Part shown: one piece after another, positions 25,824 through 33,552 of the stretch
Layout: each line of letters opens with the position of its first letter
Numbering within the stretch: the first letter of the stretch is position 1
Assembly: GCF_019039035.1 (NCBI RefSeq)
Contig: NZ_JAHNZT010000028.1
Location: forward strand, 50,060-114,059
Direction: 5' to 3'
DNA length: 64,000 nt
DNA from: Citreicoccus inhibens
Lineage (GTDB): Bacteria > Myxococcota > Myxococcia > Myxococcales > Myxococcaceae
Position numbers and translations under genes: made by a program
The notes under the pieces: generated by a model
Told to the model about the DNA's origin: nothing
The model's input: only the letters and a program-made list of their open reading frames with translations
The model's database searches: none

Positions 25824-26701
25824 GTCGCAAGGGCAACATCAGTGTGAGGCTGCGCAAGGGGCGGGTGATTCCCCGCGATGACGGCAAGCGCATCGAGGAG
25901 TTCGTGGGCGCCGCCAGCACGGGGACCGCCTCGGCGTCCGTGGCGCGCATGCTCGCGCCACCGGGCTGGGTCGAGCCCGCGCAATGCCCCGAGTTCGACG
26001 AGATGGTGCTGGTCCTCACGGGCGAGCTGACCCTCGTCGTGGACGGCAAGCGCGAGCGCATCCAGCCGGGGGAAGTCGGGCTCGTGCCGAAAGGCCGGAG
26101 GGTGGTGTACCGCAACGATGGCCAGGGCGCGTGCGACTACTGGTCCATCTGCGCGCCGGCGTTCCGTCCGGAGCTGGCCCACATGGAGGAGCCCGAGGCC
26201 AAGCCCACGGACAACACCGTGACGGTCCAGGTGGCGCACAGCCAGGGCGAGGAGTACGAGCGCCTGCTCACCACGCGGGCTCGGGACTACCTCAAGCGCC
26301 TGGGGCTTACGGGCTGCGAGCTGTCCCTGTCGCTCGTCGGGGACCGGGCCATCCGCCGGCTCAACCGCACGTGGCGCCAGAAGGACAAGGCCACTGACGT
26401 GCTGAGCTTCCCGGCCGGGGAGCTGCCCAAGGGCACGCCTGGGCCCCGCCCGCTCGGCGACGTGGTCATCTCCCTGGATACGGCGAAGCGTCAGGCCAAG
26501 GAGTACGAGCGGACGCTGGAGTCGGAGATGTCCCGCTACCTGGCGCACGGGCTGCTGCACCTTTTGGGGCATGACCACGAGAAGCCTCGGGACGCCAAGC
26601 GGATGGCGGCGCTGGAGGAGCAGCTCTTGGGCGAGCGGGGCATGGTCGCGGACTCGCTGCAACTCGACTCCCGCGCGCGCCGGGCCCGCAGCCTGATGTG
26701 A
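25820..26701 (+). CDS. ybeY: cupin-YbeY fusion: rRNA maturation endonuclease
   Basis: A 293-aa protein with two parts. Residues about 1-120 form a cupin (CPEFDEMVLVLTGELTLVV, PGEVGLVPKGRRVVYRN). Residues about 130-293 form a full YbeY with the zinc motif HGLLHLLGHDHE (H243, H247, H253) and the conserved KATDVLSFP. YbeY is a metallo-endoribonuclease for 16S 3'-end maturation and ribosome quality control; E. coli YbeY is about 155 aa and has no cupin. The start ATG overlaps the stop of the HD-hydrolase gene. An internal ATG at 26183 could yield YbeY alone, but no clear ribosome site precedes it. Confidence 0.92.
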   Translation: MSRKGNISVRLRKGRVIPRDDGKRIEEFVGAASTGTASASVARMLAPPGWVEPAQCPEFDEMVLVLTGELTLVVDGKRERIQPGEVGLVPKGRRVVYRNDGQGACDYWSICAPAFRPELAHMEEPEAKPTDNTVTVQVAHSQGEEYERLLTTRARDYLKRLGLTGCELSLSLVGDRAIRRLNRTWRQKDKATDVLSFPAGELPKGTPGPRPLGDVVISLDTAKRQAKEYERTLESEMSRYLAHGLLHLLGHDHEKPRDAKRMAALEEQLLGERGMVADSLQLDSRARRARSLM

Positions 26702-26742
26702 CGGGGGGCACCCGTCCGCCCGACAAAGGGGCGTCCTGACGG

Positions 26743-26770
26743 TTGAGCCGGCGGGCGCGCGTGATAGGTA
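26743..26770 (+). promoter_or_regulatory. promoter of the DUF4105 gene
   Basis: TTGAGC (26743-26748), a 16-nt spacer and TAGGTA (26765-26770) lie 33 nt before the ATG at 26804. Confidence 0.45.
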
Positions 26771-26803
26771 GGCGCGCCTGCCTCCCGTGTGTTGGATGGA
26801 ACC

Positions 26804-28123
26804 ATGCACCGCCTGACGCTCGTCGCCACCTGTCTGCTCGGCCTGCTCTGGGGCGCGTCTCCCGCCCGCGCCGCCTCCGCGCCTCCCTGGGGCACCGGCG
26901 AGAGCCAGGGCGCGGACCTCTCCATCTGGTTGGTGACCTTCAGTCCCGGTGACGACGTGCCCTCGTGGTGGGGCCATGGCTCGCTGGTGGTGGTGGACCG
27001 CCAGCATCAGGAGCAGCGCCTCTACAACTACGGGATGTTCACGTTCGACGAGGCGATGCTCGCCCACTTCGCCATGGGGCGCCTGGAGTTCTGGGTCGGC
27101 GAGTCGAGCGTCAACGGCACGTTCCGCTTCTACAAGTCGGAGAACCGGGACGTGCGCGTTCAGGAGCTGAACCTGACGCCCGAGCAGCGCGTGCGCATGG
27201 CGAAGCTGCTCGCGGACAACGTGCTGCCGGAGAACCGCAACTACCTGTACCACCACTATGACGACAACTGCGTGACGCGGTTGCGCGACATGATCGACCA
27301 GGGGACGGGGGGCCGGCTGCGCGAGTACGACCGCGCGGCGGGGCGCATGACGTTGCGCGAGCACACGCGGCGATACACCGCGGTGAATCCGCCCATGAGC
27401 ATCCTGCTCGACTTCATGATGAACAATGAGATCGACCACCCCATCACGCGCTGGGAGGAGGCCTTCCTCCCGGACGAGTTGGAGCAGCAGGTGGCGGCCA
27501 TCCAGGTCCCCGGCGCCGACGGCCAGCCCGTGCCGTTGGTGGCGAAGCAGTGGAACTATTACGAGGCCACGCGGGCCCGTCCCCCCGCCGAGCCGCCGAA
27601 CTATGGCCCGTGGGTGTTCGCGCTGGGCGTGCTGCTCGGGGGCGGCGCGCTGGGGCTGGCGGCCTGGGAGCGGCGCACGGGCAGCAAGCTGGCCCGCGTG
27701 CTGTGGGGCGTGGAGAACGCGGTGCTCGGGCTGGTGCTCGGCATCCCTGGCACCGCGCTGTTCGTCATGTGGCTGGTGACGAACCATACGGTGACGTACC
27801 ACAACGAGAACCTGTTCCTGGCCAATCCCGTCACGCTGCTCGCGCTGCCGTATGGCGTGCGCATGGCGTTTGGCAGCGCGAAGGTCCGCGCCCGCCTCAA
27901 GTGGGTGTGGGCGCTGCTGGCCGCGACGGGCGTGCTGGGCGGGGTGCTCAAGGTGCTGCCGCTGTTCGATCAGAACAACTGGCGGCTCATCGCCCTCATC
28001 CTGCCCATCTCGGTGGGGATGGCGGGGGCGTTCTGGCTGGACCGACTGCTGGCGCGAGGGCCGGGCTCCGAGCGAGCCTCCGCGCGTCCAAGCGATTCCG
28101 TGCCCTCCCTGAAGACTTCCTGA
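26804..28123 (+). CDS. DUF4105 (Lnb N-terminal-like) membrane protein
   Basis: A 439-aa protein with signal peptide (LTLVATCLLGLLWGASPARA), then a periplasmic DUF4105 domain with its hallmark segments WWGHGSLVVV and YDDNCVTRLRD, including the conserved Cys. The C-terminal third carries about five membrane helices (from about residue 270). DUF4105 resembles NlpC/P60-like cysteine hydrolases and the lacto-N-biosidase N-terminal domain, so a hydrolase or acyltransferase on envelope substrates is possible but unproven. ATG at 26804 follows a GGATGGA site. It stands between ybeY and prfB on the same strand. Confidence 0.88.
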   Translation: MHRLTLVATCLLGLLWGASPARAASAPPWGTGESQGADLSIWLVTFSPGDDVPSWWGHGSLVVVDRQHQEQRLYNYGMFTFDEAMLAHFAMGRLEFWVGESSVNGTFRFYKSENRDVRVQELNLTPEQRVRMAKLLADNVLPENRNYLYHHYDDNCVTRLRDMIDQGTGGRLREYDRAAGRMTLREHTRRYTAVNPPMSILLDFMMNNEIDHPITRWEEAFLPDELEQQVAAIQVPGADGQPVPLVAKQWNYYEATRARPPAEPPNYGPWVFALGVLLGGGALGLAAWERRTGSKLARVLWGVENAVLGLVLGIPGTALFVMWLVTNHTVTYHNENLFLANPVTLLALPYGVRMAFGSAKVRARLKWVWALLAATGVLGGVLKVLPLFDQNNWRLIALILPISVGMAGAFWLDRLLARGPGSERASARPSDSVPSLKTS

Positions 28124-28156
28124 GACGACCTTTTCACACGAAGGACGAAGACGACC

Positions 28157-29279
28157 ATGGCGAACGATTCGATGGAGAAGATCAACGGCCTCAAGGAGCG
28201 CCTGTCCGCGCTCCGGGGGCATCTTTGACCTCGACCGCAAGCGGTCCCGCATCGCGCTGATTGAACGCGACTCCACCCAGCCGGGCTTCTGGGATGACAA
28301 CACCAAGGCGCAAGCGCTGCTGAAGGAGAAGTCCACCCTGGAGTCCAAGGTGGGGACCTTCGACAAGGCGATGCGCGGCTTGGATGACGCGCAGGTGCTG
28401 ATGGAGCTGGCGGCGGAGGCGAACGACGCGGACAGCGCGAAGGAGGCGGAGGACTCGCTCCTTTCGCTGGAGGGCGAGGTCGCCAAGCTCGAACTGGCGC
28501 GCATGCTGTCCGGGCCGCAGGACCACAACAACTGCTTCATGGACATCAACCCGGGCGCGGGCGGCACGGATGCCATGGACTGGGCGGCCATGCTCCTGCG
28601 CATGTACTCGCGCTACGCCGAGACCAAGGGCTGGACGGTCGAAATCAGCGACGAGCAGCCCGGCGAAGAAGCGGGCTTCAAGAACGTGTCGCTGCGCATC
28701 GCGGGTGAGAACGCCTACGGCTACCTGAAGGCTGAGGTGGGCGTGCACCGGCTCGTGCGCATCAGCCCGTTCGACGCCAACGCGCGGCGGCAGACGGCCT
28801 TCGCCTCGGTGGACGTGTACCCGGAGGTCGATGACACCATCCAGATCGACATCCCGGAGAAGGACATCGAGCTGAAGTTCATCCGCGGCGGTGGCGCCGG
28901 TGGCCAGAAGGTGAACAAGACGTCGTCCACGGCGCAGCTGCGTCACCTGCCCACGGGCATCATCATCACCTGCCAGACGGAGCGCTCGCAGTCGGCCAAC
29001 AAGGACATGGCCTTCCAGATTCTGCGCGGCCGCCTGTTCGAGCTGGAGATGAAGAAGCGCGAGGCCGAGCGTGACGCGGCCGAGGCGCAGAAGAAGGACA
29101 TCTCGTTCGGCTCGCAGATCCGCAGCTACGTGCTCGCGCCCTACCGCATGGTGAAGGACCTGCGCACGGGCGTGGAGACGGGCAACGTGGACTCGGTCCT
29201 GGACGGAGACCTGGACGAGTTCATCGTCTCGCAGCTGTTGGGCGTGAAGAACCCCAACCGCAACGCGGCGCTGGACTAG
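28157..29279 (+). CDS. prfB: peptide chain release factor 2 (programmed +1 frameshift)
   Basis: Releases polypeptides at UGA and UAA. The gene is read in two frames: 23 codons from ATG 28157 to CTT (28223-28225), followed by an in-frame TGA (28226-28228). A +1 shift then continues at GAC (28227) to the stop at 29279, giving 373 aa. The protein has the codon-recognition SPF motif (RISPFDANARRQ) and the peptidyl-hydrolysis GGQ motif (GGGAGGQKVNKTSS). Length and motifs match RF2. The shift site is the canonical autoregulatory one in which low RF2 favours frameshifting. It is an intact gene, not a pseudogene. Confidence 0.97.
28215..28229 (+). promoter_or_regulatory. prfB programmed frameshift site
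   Basis: GGGGG (a Shine-Dalgarno-like element at 28215-28219), a 3-nt spacer and CTTTGAC (28223-28229) reproduce the E. coli prfB +1 slippage site almost exactly. The shift skips T28226 and reads GAC next. Confidence 0.93.
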
Positions 29280-29290
29280 CGCGGTTCACC

Positions 29291-29322
29291 CCGGTCCCTC
29301 TCCATCCTGGGGGAGGGACCGG
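29291..29322 (+). terminator. intrinsic terminator after prfB
   Basis: A 13-bp stem (one G-U pair) between 29291-29303 and 29310-29322, 6-nt loop, begins 11 nt after the prfB stop. The rest of the gap (29323-29490) holds no gene I can support. Confidence 0.65.
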
Positions 29323-29490
29323 CGGTCGCGGCGGTTCGCGGTCGCCTGCTCTGCGCTGAGTGCCTCGGCGTGGGCCGTCGTACTGTCGGGTTTCGGTCAT
29401 CAGCCAGGCAGACGCCTCGCCGGTTCAAGTCCATGCATGAATTTCTGCGTAGACTGGATTTGCCGTGATGGCTGACCTGGGGGTGGACTG

Positions 29491-31077
29491 ATGCGAATCC
29501 CGTCGAGAGTACCGTCTCAATCGCCGCGCACGGCTTCGGTTCCACGGAGTCCGTCCCCCATGCGTGGGACCGGGGGAATGCTTCCCCAGACTGCTGCGCA
29601 CAGAACGGGGTTTCTGGCGCGCAGTGAGTTTGCGAGCCCCGCGCCCGATATCGCGTCGACTTTCCGGCGTGAGTTCGGTGCGCTGGCCTCGGACAAGAAG
29701 CGATTCCACGACACGATGCGGACGGTGTTTGGCGATGGCTACAACGCCATCCAGGCCGAGAATTATCGCCAGAAGGCCCAGGCCGGTGACTACGGATGGC
29801 TGCCCAAGGTCCGGCTCGTCTCTCCCGAGACCCTGGGCGGCGCATATGGCGCCTATGACTCGCAATCTGGGACGGTCTTCATCAACCAGACGCTGTCGCC
29901 GCAGGAGGCCGCATCGACGTTTGTCGAAGAGGCTGGCCACCATCTGGACACGAAGTTGAATGTCCAAGACGCCGCGGGCGACGAGGGCGAGTTGTTTCGA
30001 CGCATCCTGTCTGGGGAGAAGTTGTCGCCCGCGCAGGTGAACGCAATCCGCGCGGAGAATGACAAGGGCATCATCCAGGTCGACGGCAAGGCAACCGCGG
30101 TCGAGTTCAGGGGACTCTTTGAGCGCATTGGCAACTTCTTCTCCGACGTGGGCAACGCTGTCGGCAAGGCCGTGAGTGGCGTGGTCCGGGACGTTGGTAG
30201 GGCGGTCTCGGGAGCGGTCCGCGCCGTCGGAAGCGCGGTCTCGGGCGCGGCCCGGGCCGTCGGTGGCTTCGTCAGTCGTGCTGCCAGGCTGGTCGGAAAT
30301 GCAGCCCGCACCGTGGCCCGTGTGGTTCGGACGGTGGGACAACGGGTGGGCGATGGATTGCACAGTCTGGCGACGGGGGTGGTGAATAGCCTCAAGGGCT
30401 CATTGCGCAATATCCAGGAGGGGGCTCGAACCTTCCTCAGCGGATTTGGGAAGCTCATTCGGGGCCATGTGGGCGAGGGCCTCAAGCAGATGTCGATGGG
30501 CGCGGTGAAGACATTCATTCAGACGCCCATTGACGTCCTGCTCATGTCGGGCGGTCGAACAATCAGTGCAATGCAGACGTTGCTCGGGCAGGAGCCGTTG
30601 GGGCGCAAGCTGAGCTCCAACGAGATCGCCACGCTTCGTGGTGTCTATGGTGACAGCATTGATTATTCGGCGGTGCGATTGAAGGAAGGCAAGGCGGGGA
30701 TATTCAGCGCCTTTGGTCGTGCCTTCACCCATGGAGACACCATCTATGTGCCGCCGGATGATTTGCCGTTGACGGCGGAGACCCTCGTTCATGAGGCCGG
30801 ACATGTCTGGCAGCACCAGAATGGGGGGACGGATTACATGAGCGAGGCGCTGGTGGCGCAAGAACTGGGTGACGGGTATAAATTCGAGAAGGCTTTGGCG
30901 GCGGGTAAGCCCTGGAGCCAGTTCAATCCGGAGCAGCAGGCGGAGTTCTTGTCGAGCGCTCAACGCGCTGGTTATTTCGACAGTCCGAACAGCCGTTTCT
31001 ATGTGGATGGCACGGACTACACCGCTGAACTGAGAGCGGCGCTTGCCCAGGTCCGCGCCGGCCAAGGGGCTCCCTGA
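29491..31077 (+). CDS. two-zincin-motif protein with 11-residue repeats, toxin-like
   Basis: A 528-aa protein of unknown function. Residues about 50-205 form an N-terminal domain with a degenerate zincin motif, EEAGHHLD (146-153), whose first histidine is Glu. Residues 213-289 are tandem 11-residue units (consensus VGxAVSxAxRx) predicted to form an amphipathic helix. Residues about 370-528 resemble a DUF4157/Vgr-associated domain (GDSIDYSAVRL, GRAFTHGDTIYV) with an intact HEAGH motif (434-438) followed by VWQH. No signal peptide is visible, and the N-terminal 45 residues are Ser/Pro/Arg-rich. The layout suits an effector exported by a contractile or other machine, but no such genes are nearby. 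A lipoprotein gene starts 3 nt after the stop. Confidence 0.82.
   Translation: MRIPSRVPSQSPRTASVPRSPSPMRGTGGMLPQTAAHRTGFLARSEFASPAPDIASTFRREFGALASDKKRFHDTMRTVFGDGYNAIQAENYRQKAQAGDYGWLPKVRLVSPETLGGAYGAYDSQSGTVFINQTLSPQEAASTFVEEAGHHLDTKLNVQDAAGDEGELFRRILSGEKLSPAQVNAIRAENDKGIIQVDGKATAVEFRGLFERIGNFFSDVGNAVGKAVSGVVRDVGRAVSGAVRAVGSAVSGAARAVGGFVSRAARLVGNAARTVARVVRTVGQRVGDGLHSLATGVVNSLKGSLRNIQEGARTFLSGFGKLIRGHVGEGLKQMSMGAVKTFIQTPIDVLLMSGGRTISAMQTLLGQEPLGRKLSSNEIATLRGVYGDSIDYSAVRLKEGKAGIFSAFGRAFTHGDTIYVPPDDLPLTAETLVHEAGHVWQHQNGGTDYMSEALVAQELGDGYKFEKALAAGKPWSQFNPEQQAEFLSSAQRAGYFDSPNSRFYVDGTDYTAELRAALAQVRAGQGAP
30127..30357 (+). repeat. seven tandem 33-bp / 11-residue units
   Basis: Within the preceding gene, seven in-frame 33-bp units encode 11-residue repeats starting at residues 213, 224, 235, 246, 257, 268 and 279. 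Units two to four are the most alike; the ends are diverged. Each has Val/Ile-Gly at positions 1-2 and mostly Arg near position 10. Confidence 0.75.
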
Positions 31078-31080
31078 GCC

Positions 31081-31500
31081 GTGTCACGGGCTCGAGTCTT
31101 CCACCCGCTCACTCATGCCTCGATGCTGGCGGTCGTCTTGGTTTCGGCCTGCCGCCCATCGCTTCGCGTGTCATTGCTGGAGGGCGAGGCGCGGCTCCCT
31201 GCTCCTCGCTTCGAGATCGAAGGTCCCTCACCTATGGACCCGCCTCGCTATGACACGGTCCAGGTGCTGGATGGCGCCACGGGGGAGCTCTCTTGGCATC
31301 TCAGGGCGGAGCCGTTCGGAGAGCGCAACGGCGTTCGGCTCTTGCGCTATGGAGAGACGCCCCGGGGGTTCGCGGTGATTCAGGGGCCCTGTCCGCTTCG
31401 CCCGAGGGGGCGCTACGCCTTGTTTGTCGTGGGACAGGCTCGGGGGGCTCTGCATTTCGAGGTCGACCCCGAGGGAGAGGTCTTCGTCGTTTCACCTTGA
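31081..31500 (+). CDS. small lipoprotein paired with the two-zincin protein
   Basis: A 139-aa protein with a signal peptide whose hydrophobic core MLAVVLVSAC ends in a lipobox (Cys at residue 24), so it is probably anchored in a membrane. The mature part is short, beta-rich in appearance (VQVLDGATGELSWHLR, GRYALFVVGQARG) and has no family I recognise. GTG at 31081 lies 3 nt after the upstream stop, implying co-transcription. ATG 31123 would remove the basic n-region. As the partner of a toxin-like gene it might be an immunity or delivery protein; this is inference only. Confidence 0.72.
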   Translation: MSRARVFHPLTHASMLAVVLVSACRPSLRVSLLEGEARLPAPRFEIEGPSPMDPPRYDTVQVLDGATGELSWHLRAEPFGERNGVRLLRYGETPRGFAVIQGPCPLRPRGRYALFVVGQARGALHFEVDPEGEVFVVSP

Positions 31501-31583
31501 GTCCAAGGGCGCCTCAGAAGGCCCGGGTCTACGCGGGGGGCGCGACGGATGGCGGCGCGCCTCCTTGCCCTGGAGAGGGACCG

Positions 31584-32669
31584 TCAGGTCGCGGCGGTGC
31601 GGCAGATCTCCTTGAGCTGCATGCGCCGGCGCGGACTCATCCCGACGAACTGCACGCCCATGCCCATGCGGTAGGCGTGGATGCGCCGTGGGCCCGGGCG
31701 ATTGGCCCACGCGACGACCCCTGAGACCTCGAAGGCGTCACGTGACGCGGGCAGGTGGATGCGCAGCTCCAGCGCGGCGCCTTCCGGCGCGGGGGCCAGC
31801 GTCCGCAGGAAGAGGCCACCGGGACTCAGCTCCTGCGCGAGGCTCGCGCTCCACAGGCCGTCTCCTCGCGGCTCGCGAAACTCGACGGGGCAGTGGAATG
31901 GGACGCGCTCGTGCACGCGCAAGTCTGGAAGCGGACGGCGCAGCACCGCCTGCACGCGAGCGAGGATGCTGCCCGCATCGCCTGAATCCCAGACCAGCAG
32001 TGGGGTCGAGAGTTGGGACAAGGGGCGCAGTCGGTCCGTCAGCACGGGCTCGGGGAGTGCGAGGCCCTCGGCGCGGACGACGATGAGTTGGAGCGGCGCG
32101 GCGCCCGGATGCGTGCCGAGCCGCGTGGCCCACTCCACGGTCTGCGCATAGACGACGTGGAACCCGCTCAGCTCCAGCGCCGCGCCCAGTCCGTGGGGCG
32201 TGCCCGCGGCCTCGCCCACGAGCAGCACCCCCGGCGCGGTCGAGTGCGTCGCTCCGGGCGCGCCCACCAGCAGCCGCACCCGAGCTTGTAACTGCGCCGC
32301 TCGGACTGGACCCAAGAGGCAGTCATCTGCGCCACTGCGCGCGCTCGACTCCAGCACCTGGGCCGGTGCTTCCGGGTCCGCGAGCACGACGAGCGGCACA
32401 TCGCCATGGGTGGGGTGGGTGCGCAGGCACTGGAACCCAGGGCTGTTCTCGGCGGTCAGCGCCGCGTGGCCCACCAGCACCATCAACGGCCGGAACACGT
32501 CATACGCCGCGCGCGCTGCTTCCAGGCCCGGCACCACAGTGCAGGCCGTGCCTTGGAGCAGCGAGGTCAGTCGCGCGGCGCGATCGGAAGCGGGCTCCAC
32601 CAGCAGCACGTGCGGCGGCGACGCGCGTCGGGCCGAGGAGGACTCCCAGGGCGCTCCAGGCAAGGGCAT
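31584..32669 (-). CDS. pseudo-receiver / PilZ domain protein
   Basis: A 361-aa regulator. Residues about 20-133 are receiver-like but the phospho-acceptor position is Gly67 (MVLVG where the family has a D), so phosphorylation there is unlikely. A second receiver-like segment (VLLVGEAAGTPHGLGAAL ...) spans about 146-240. Residues about 250-361 form a PilZ-type domain (HERVPFHCPVEF, ELSPGGLFL, YRMGMGVQFVGMS) that in other proteins binds cyclic di-GMP. PilZ/receiver combinations are common in myxobacterial motility control. AGGAG precedes the ATG at 32669. It converges with the lipoprotein gene. Confidence 0.85.
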   Translation of the reverse strand: MPLPGAPWESSSARRASPPHVLLVEPASDRAARLTSLLQGTACTVVPGLEAARAAYDVFRPLMVLVGHAALTAENSPGFQCLRTHPTHGDVPLVVLADPEAPAQVLESSARSGADDCLLGPVRAAQLQARVRLLVGAPGATHSTAPGVLLVGEAAGTPHGLGAALELSGFHVVYAQTVEWATRLGTHPGAAPLQLIVVRAEGLALPEPVLTDRLRPLSQLSTPLLVWDSGDAGSILARVQAVLRRPLPDLRVHERVPFHCPVEFREPRGDGLWSASLAQELSPGGLFLRTLAPAPEGAALELRIHLPASRDAFEVSGVVAWANRPGPRRIHAYRMGMGVQFVGMSPRRRMQLKEICRTAAT

Positions 32670-32729
32670 CCGTGCTCCTGTCCCCGGTGTTACGGATGCG
32701 CCGAGTCCGACGCCGCGCGAGGTCTCCGC

Positions 32730-32758
32730 GCTGTAGCTGAGTCCTCGATTTCTTACAA
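32730..32758 (-). promoter_or_regulatory. possible promoter of the PilZ gene
   Basis: On the minus strand TTGTAA (32758-32753), a 17-nt spacer and TACAGC (32735-32730) lead to the ATG at 32669 with a leader of about 55 nt. Confidence 0.4.
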
Positions 32759-32850
32759 TGTCGCTGCCTGATTGCGCTGATTGCGGAATTGGAGGGCTGG
32801 GCGGGGAGCCAAGGCGAATCCAGGCCTGACGGGAATGGCCGCCGATTCGT

Positions 32851-32876
32851 GGAACCTTTCCTCGGCGCGGATGTCT
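32851..32876 (+). promoter_or_regulatory. ECF-type promoter of the sigma/anti-sigma operon
   Basis: GGAACC (32851-32856), a 16-nt spacer and GTCT (32873-32876) match the -35/-10 pattern used by RpoE-like ECF sigma factors, 43 nt before the sigma gene. This suggests autoregulation. Confidence 0.6.
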
Positions 32877-32919
32877 CTGCCTCGGCGCGCGGTACGCTGC
32901 TGGACGCGGGAGGACACGG

Positions 32920-33552
32920 GTGTCACCGAGCGAGGCGCTCGATTTGGGGCAGGACGGTCCGGGCGTGTCCGTGGCGTTGGAGGCCCGGCGCCAGGAACAG
33001 GCCCTCGTGGCCCGGCTCCGGCGCGGCCAGGCGGACGCGTTCGAGACCCTGGTCCACCAATACGAGGACCGGCTCTATGACTTCTGCGTGCGCATGGTGG
33101 GCGACCGCGAGGAGGCGCACGACCTGGTGCAGGAGGTCTTCGTCAGCGTGCATCAGAACATGCGCCGCTTCCGCGAGGACTCGCGCTTGTCCACGTGGTT
33201 GTTCCGCATCACGAAGAACCACTGCATCAACCGCCTCAAGTACCTCCAGCGGCGAGGGCGGGGCCGCTCGGAAGCCTTCGATGAGCTCAGCGCGGGCAAC
33301 CACGTGGAGGTCTTCGGCGCGCCCCCAGGCCCCGACGCGGCCCTGGAATCCGCGCGCGAGCGGGCGCGGGTGCAGCAGGCGATTTCGCAGCTCGAGCCCG
33401 ATGCGCGCATGCTCGTTGCCCTGCGCGACGTCGAGGGCCTGAGCTACGAAGAAATCGTAGACATCACTGAATTGCCCGAGGGAACCGTGAAGAGCCGGTT
33501 GCATCGGGCGCGCGAGAAGCTGGCGGACATCCTGGGGCGGCTGGAGCCATGA
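32920..33552 (+). CDS. ECF-family RNA polymerase sigma factor (RpoE-like)
   Basis: A 210-aa sigma-70-family factor with region 2 (DREEAHDLVQEVFVSVHQNM, then STWLFRITKNHCINRLKYLQ) and region 4 (LSYEEIVDITELPEGTVKSR, LHRAREKL); region 3 is absent, as in ECF factors. GTG at 32920 follows a GGGAGGAC site. The next gene, overlapping by ATGA, encodes a zinc anti-sigma factor. The operon carries its own ECF-type promoter. It is likely released from its membrane anti-sigma partner by an envelope signal. It may correspond to one of the named M. xanthus RpoE factors, but I cannot tell which. Confidence 0.93.
   Translation: MSPSEALDLGQDGPGVSVALEARRQEQALVARLRRGQADAFETLVHQYEDRLYDFCVRMVGDREEAHDLVQEVFVSVHQNMRRFREDSRLSTWLFRITKNHCINRLKYLQRRGRGRSEAFDELSAGNHVEVFGAPPGPDAALESARERARVQQAISQLEPDARMLVALRDVEGLSYEEIVDITELPEGTVKSRLHRAREKLADILGRLEP

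Noticed and set aside
28226..28228. In-frame stop making prfB look like a pseudogene
   Set aside because: It is the programmed frameshift TGA, with the stimulatory element and slippery codon intact.
29415..29445. GGTTCAAGTCC, like a tRNA T-loop
   Set aside because: The flanking five bases on each side do not pair, and no acceptor, D or anticodon arm can be drawn around it.
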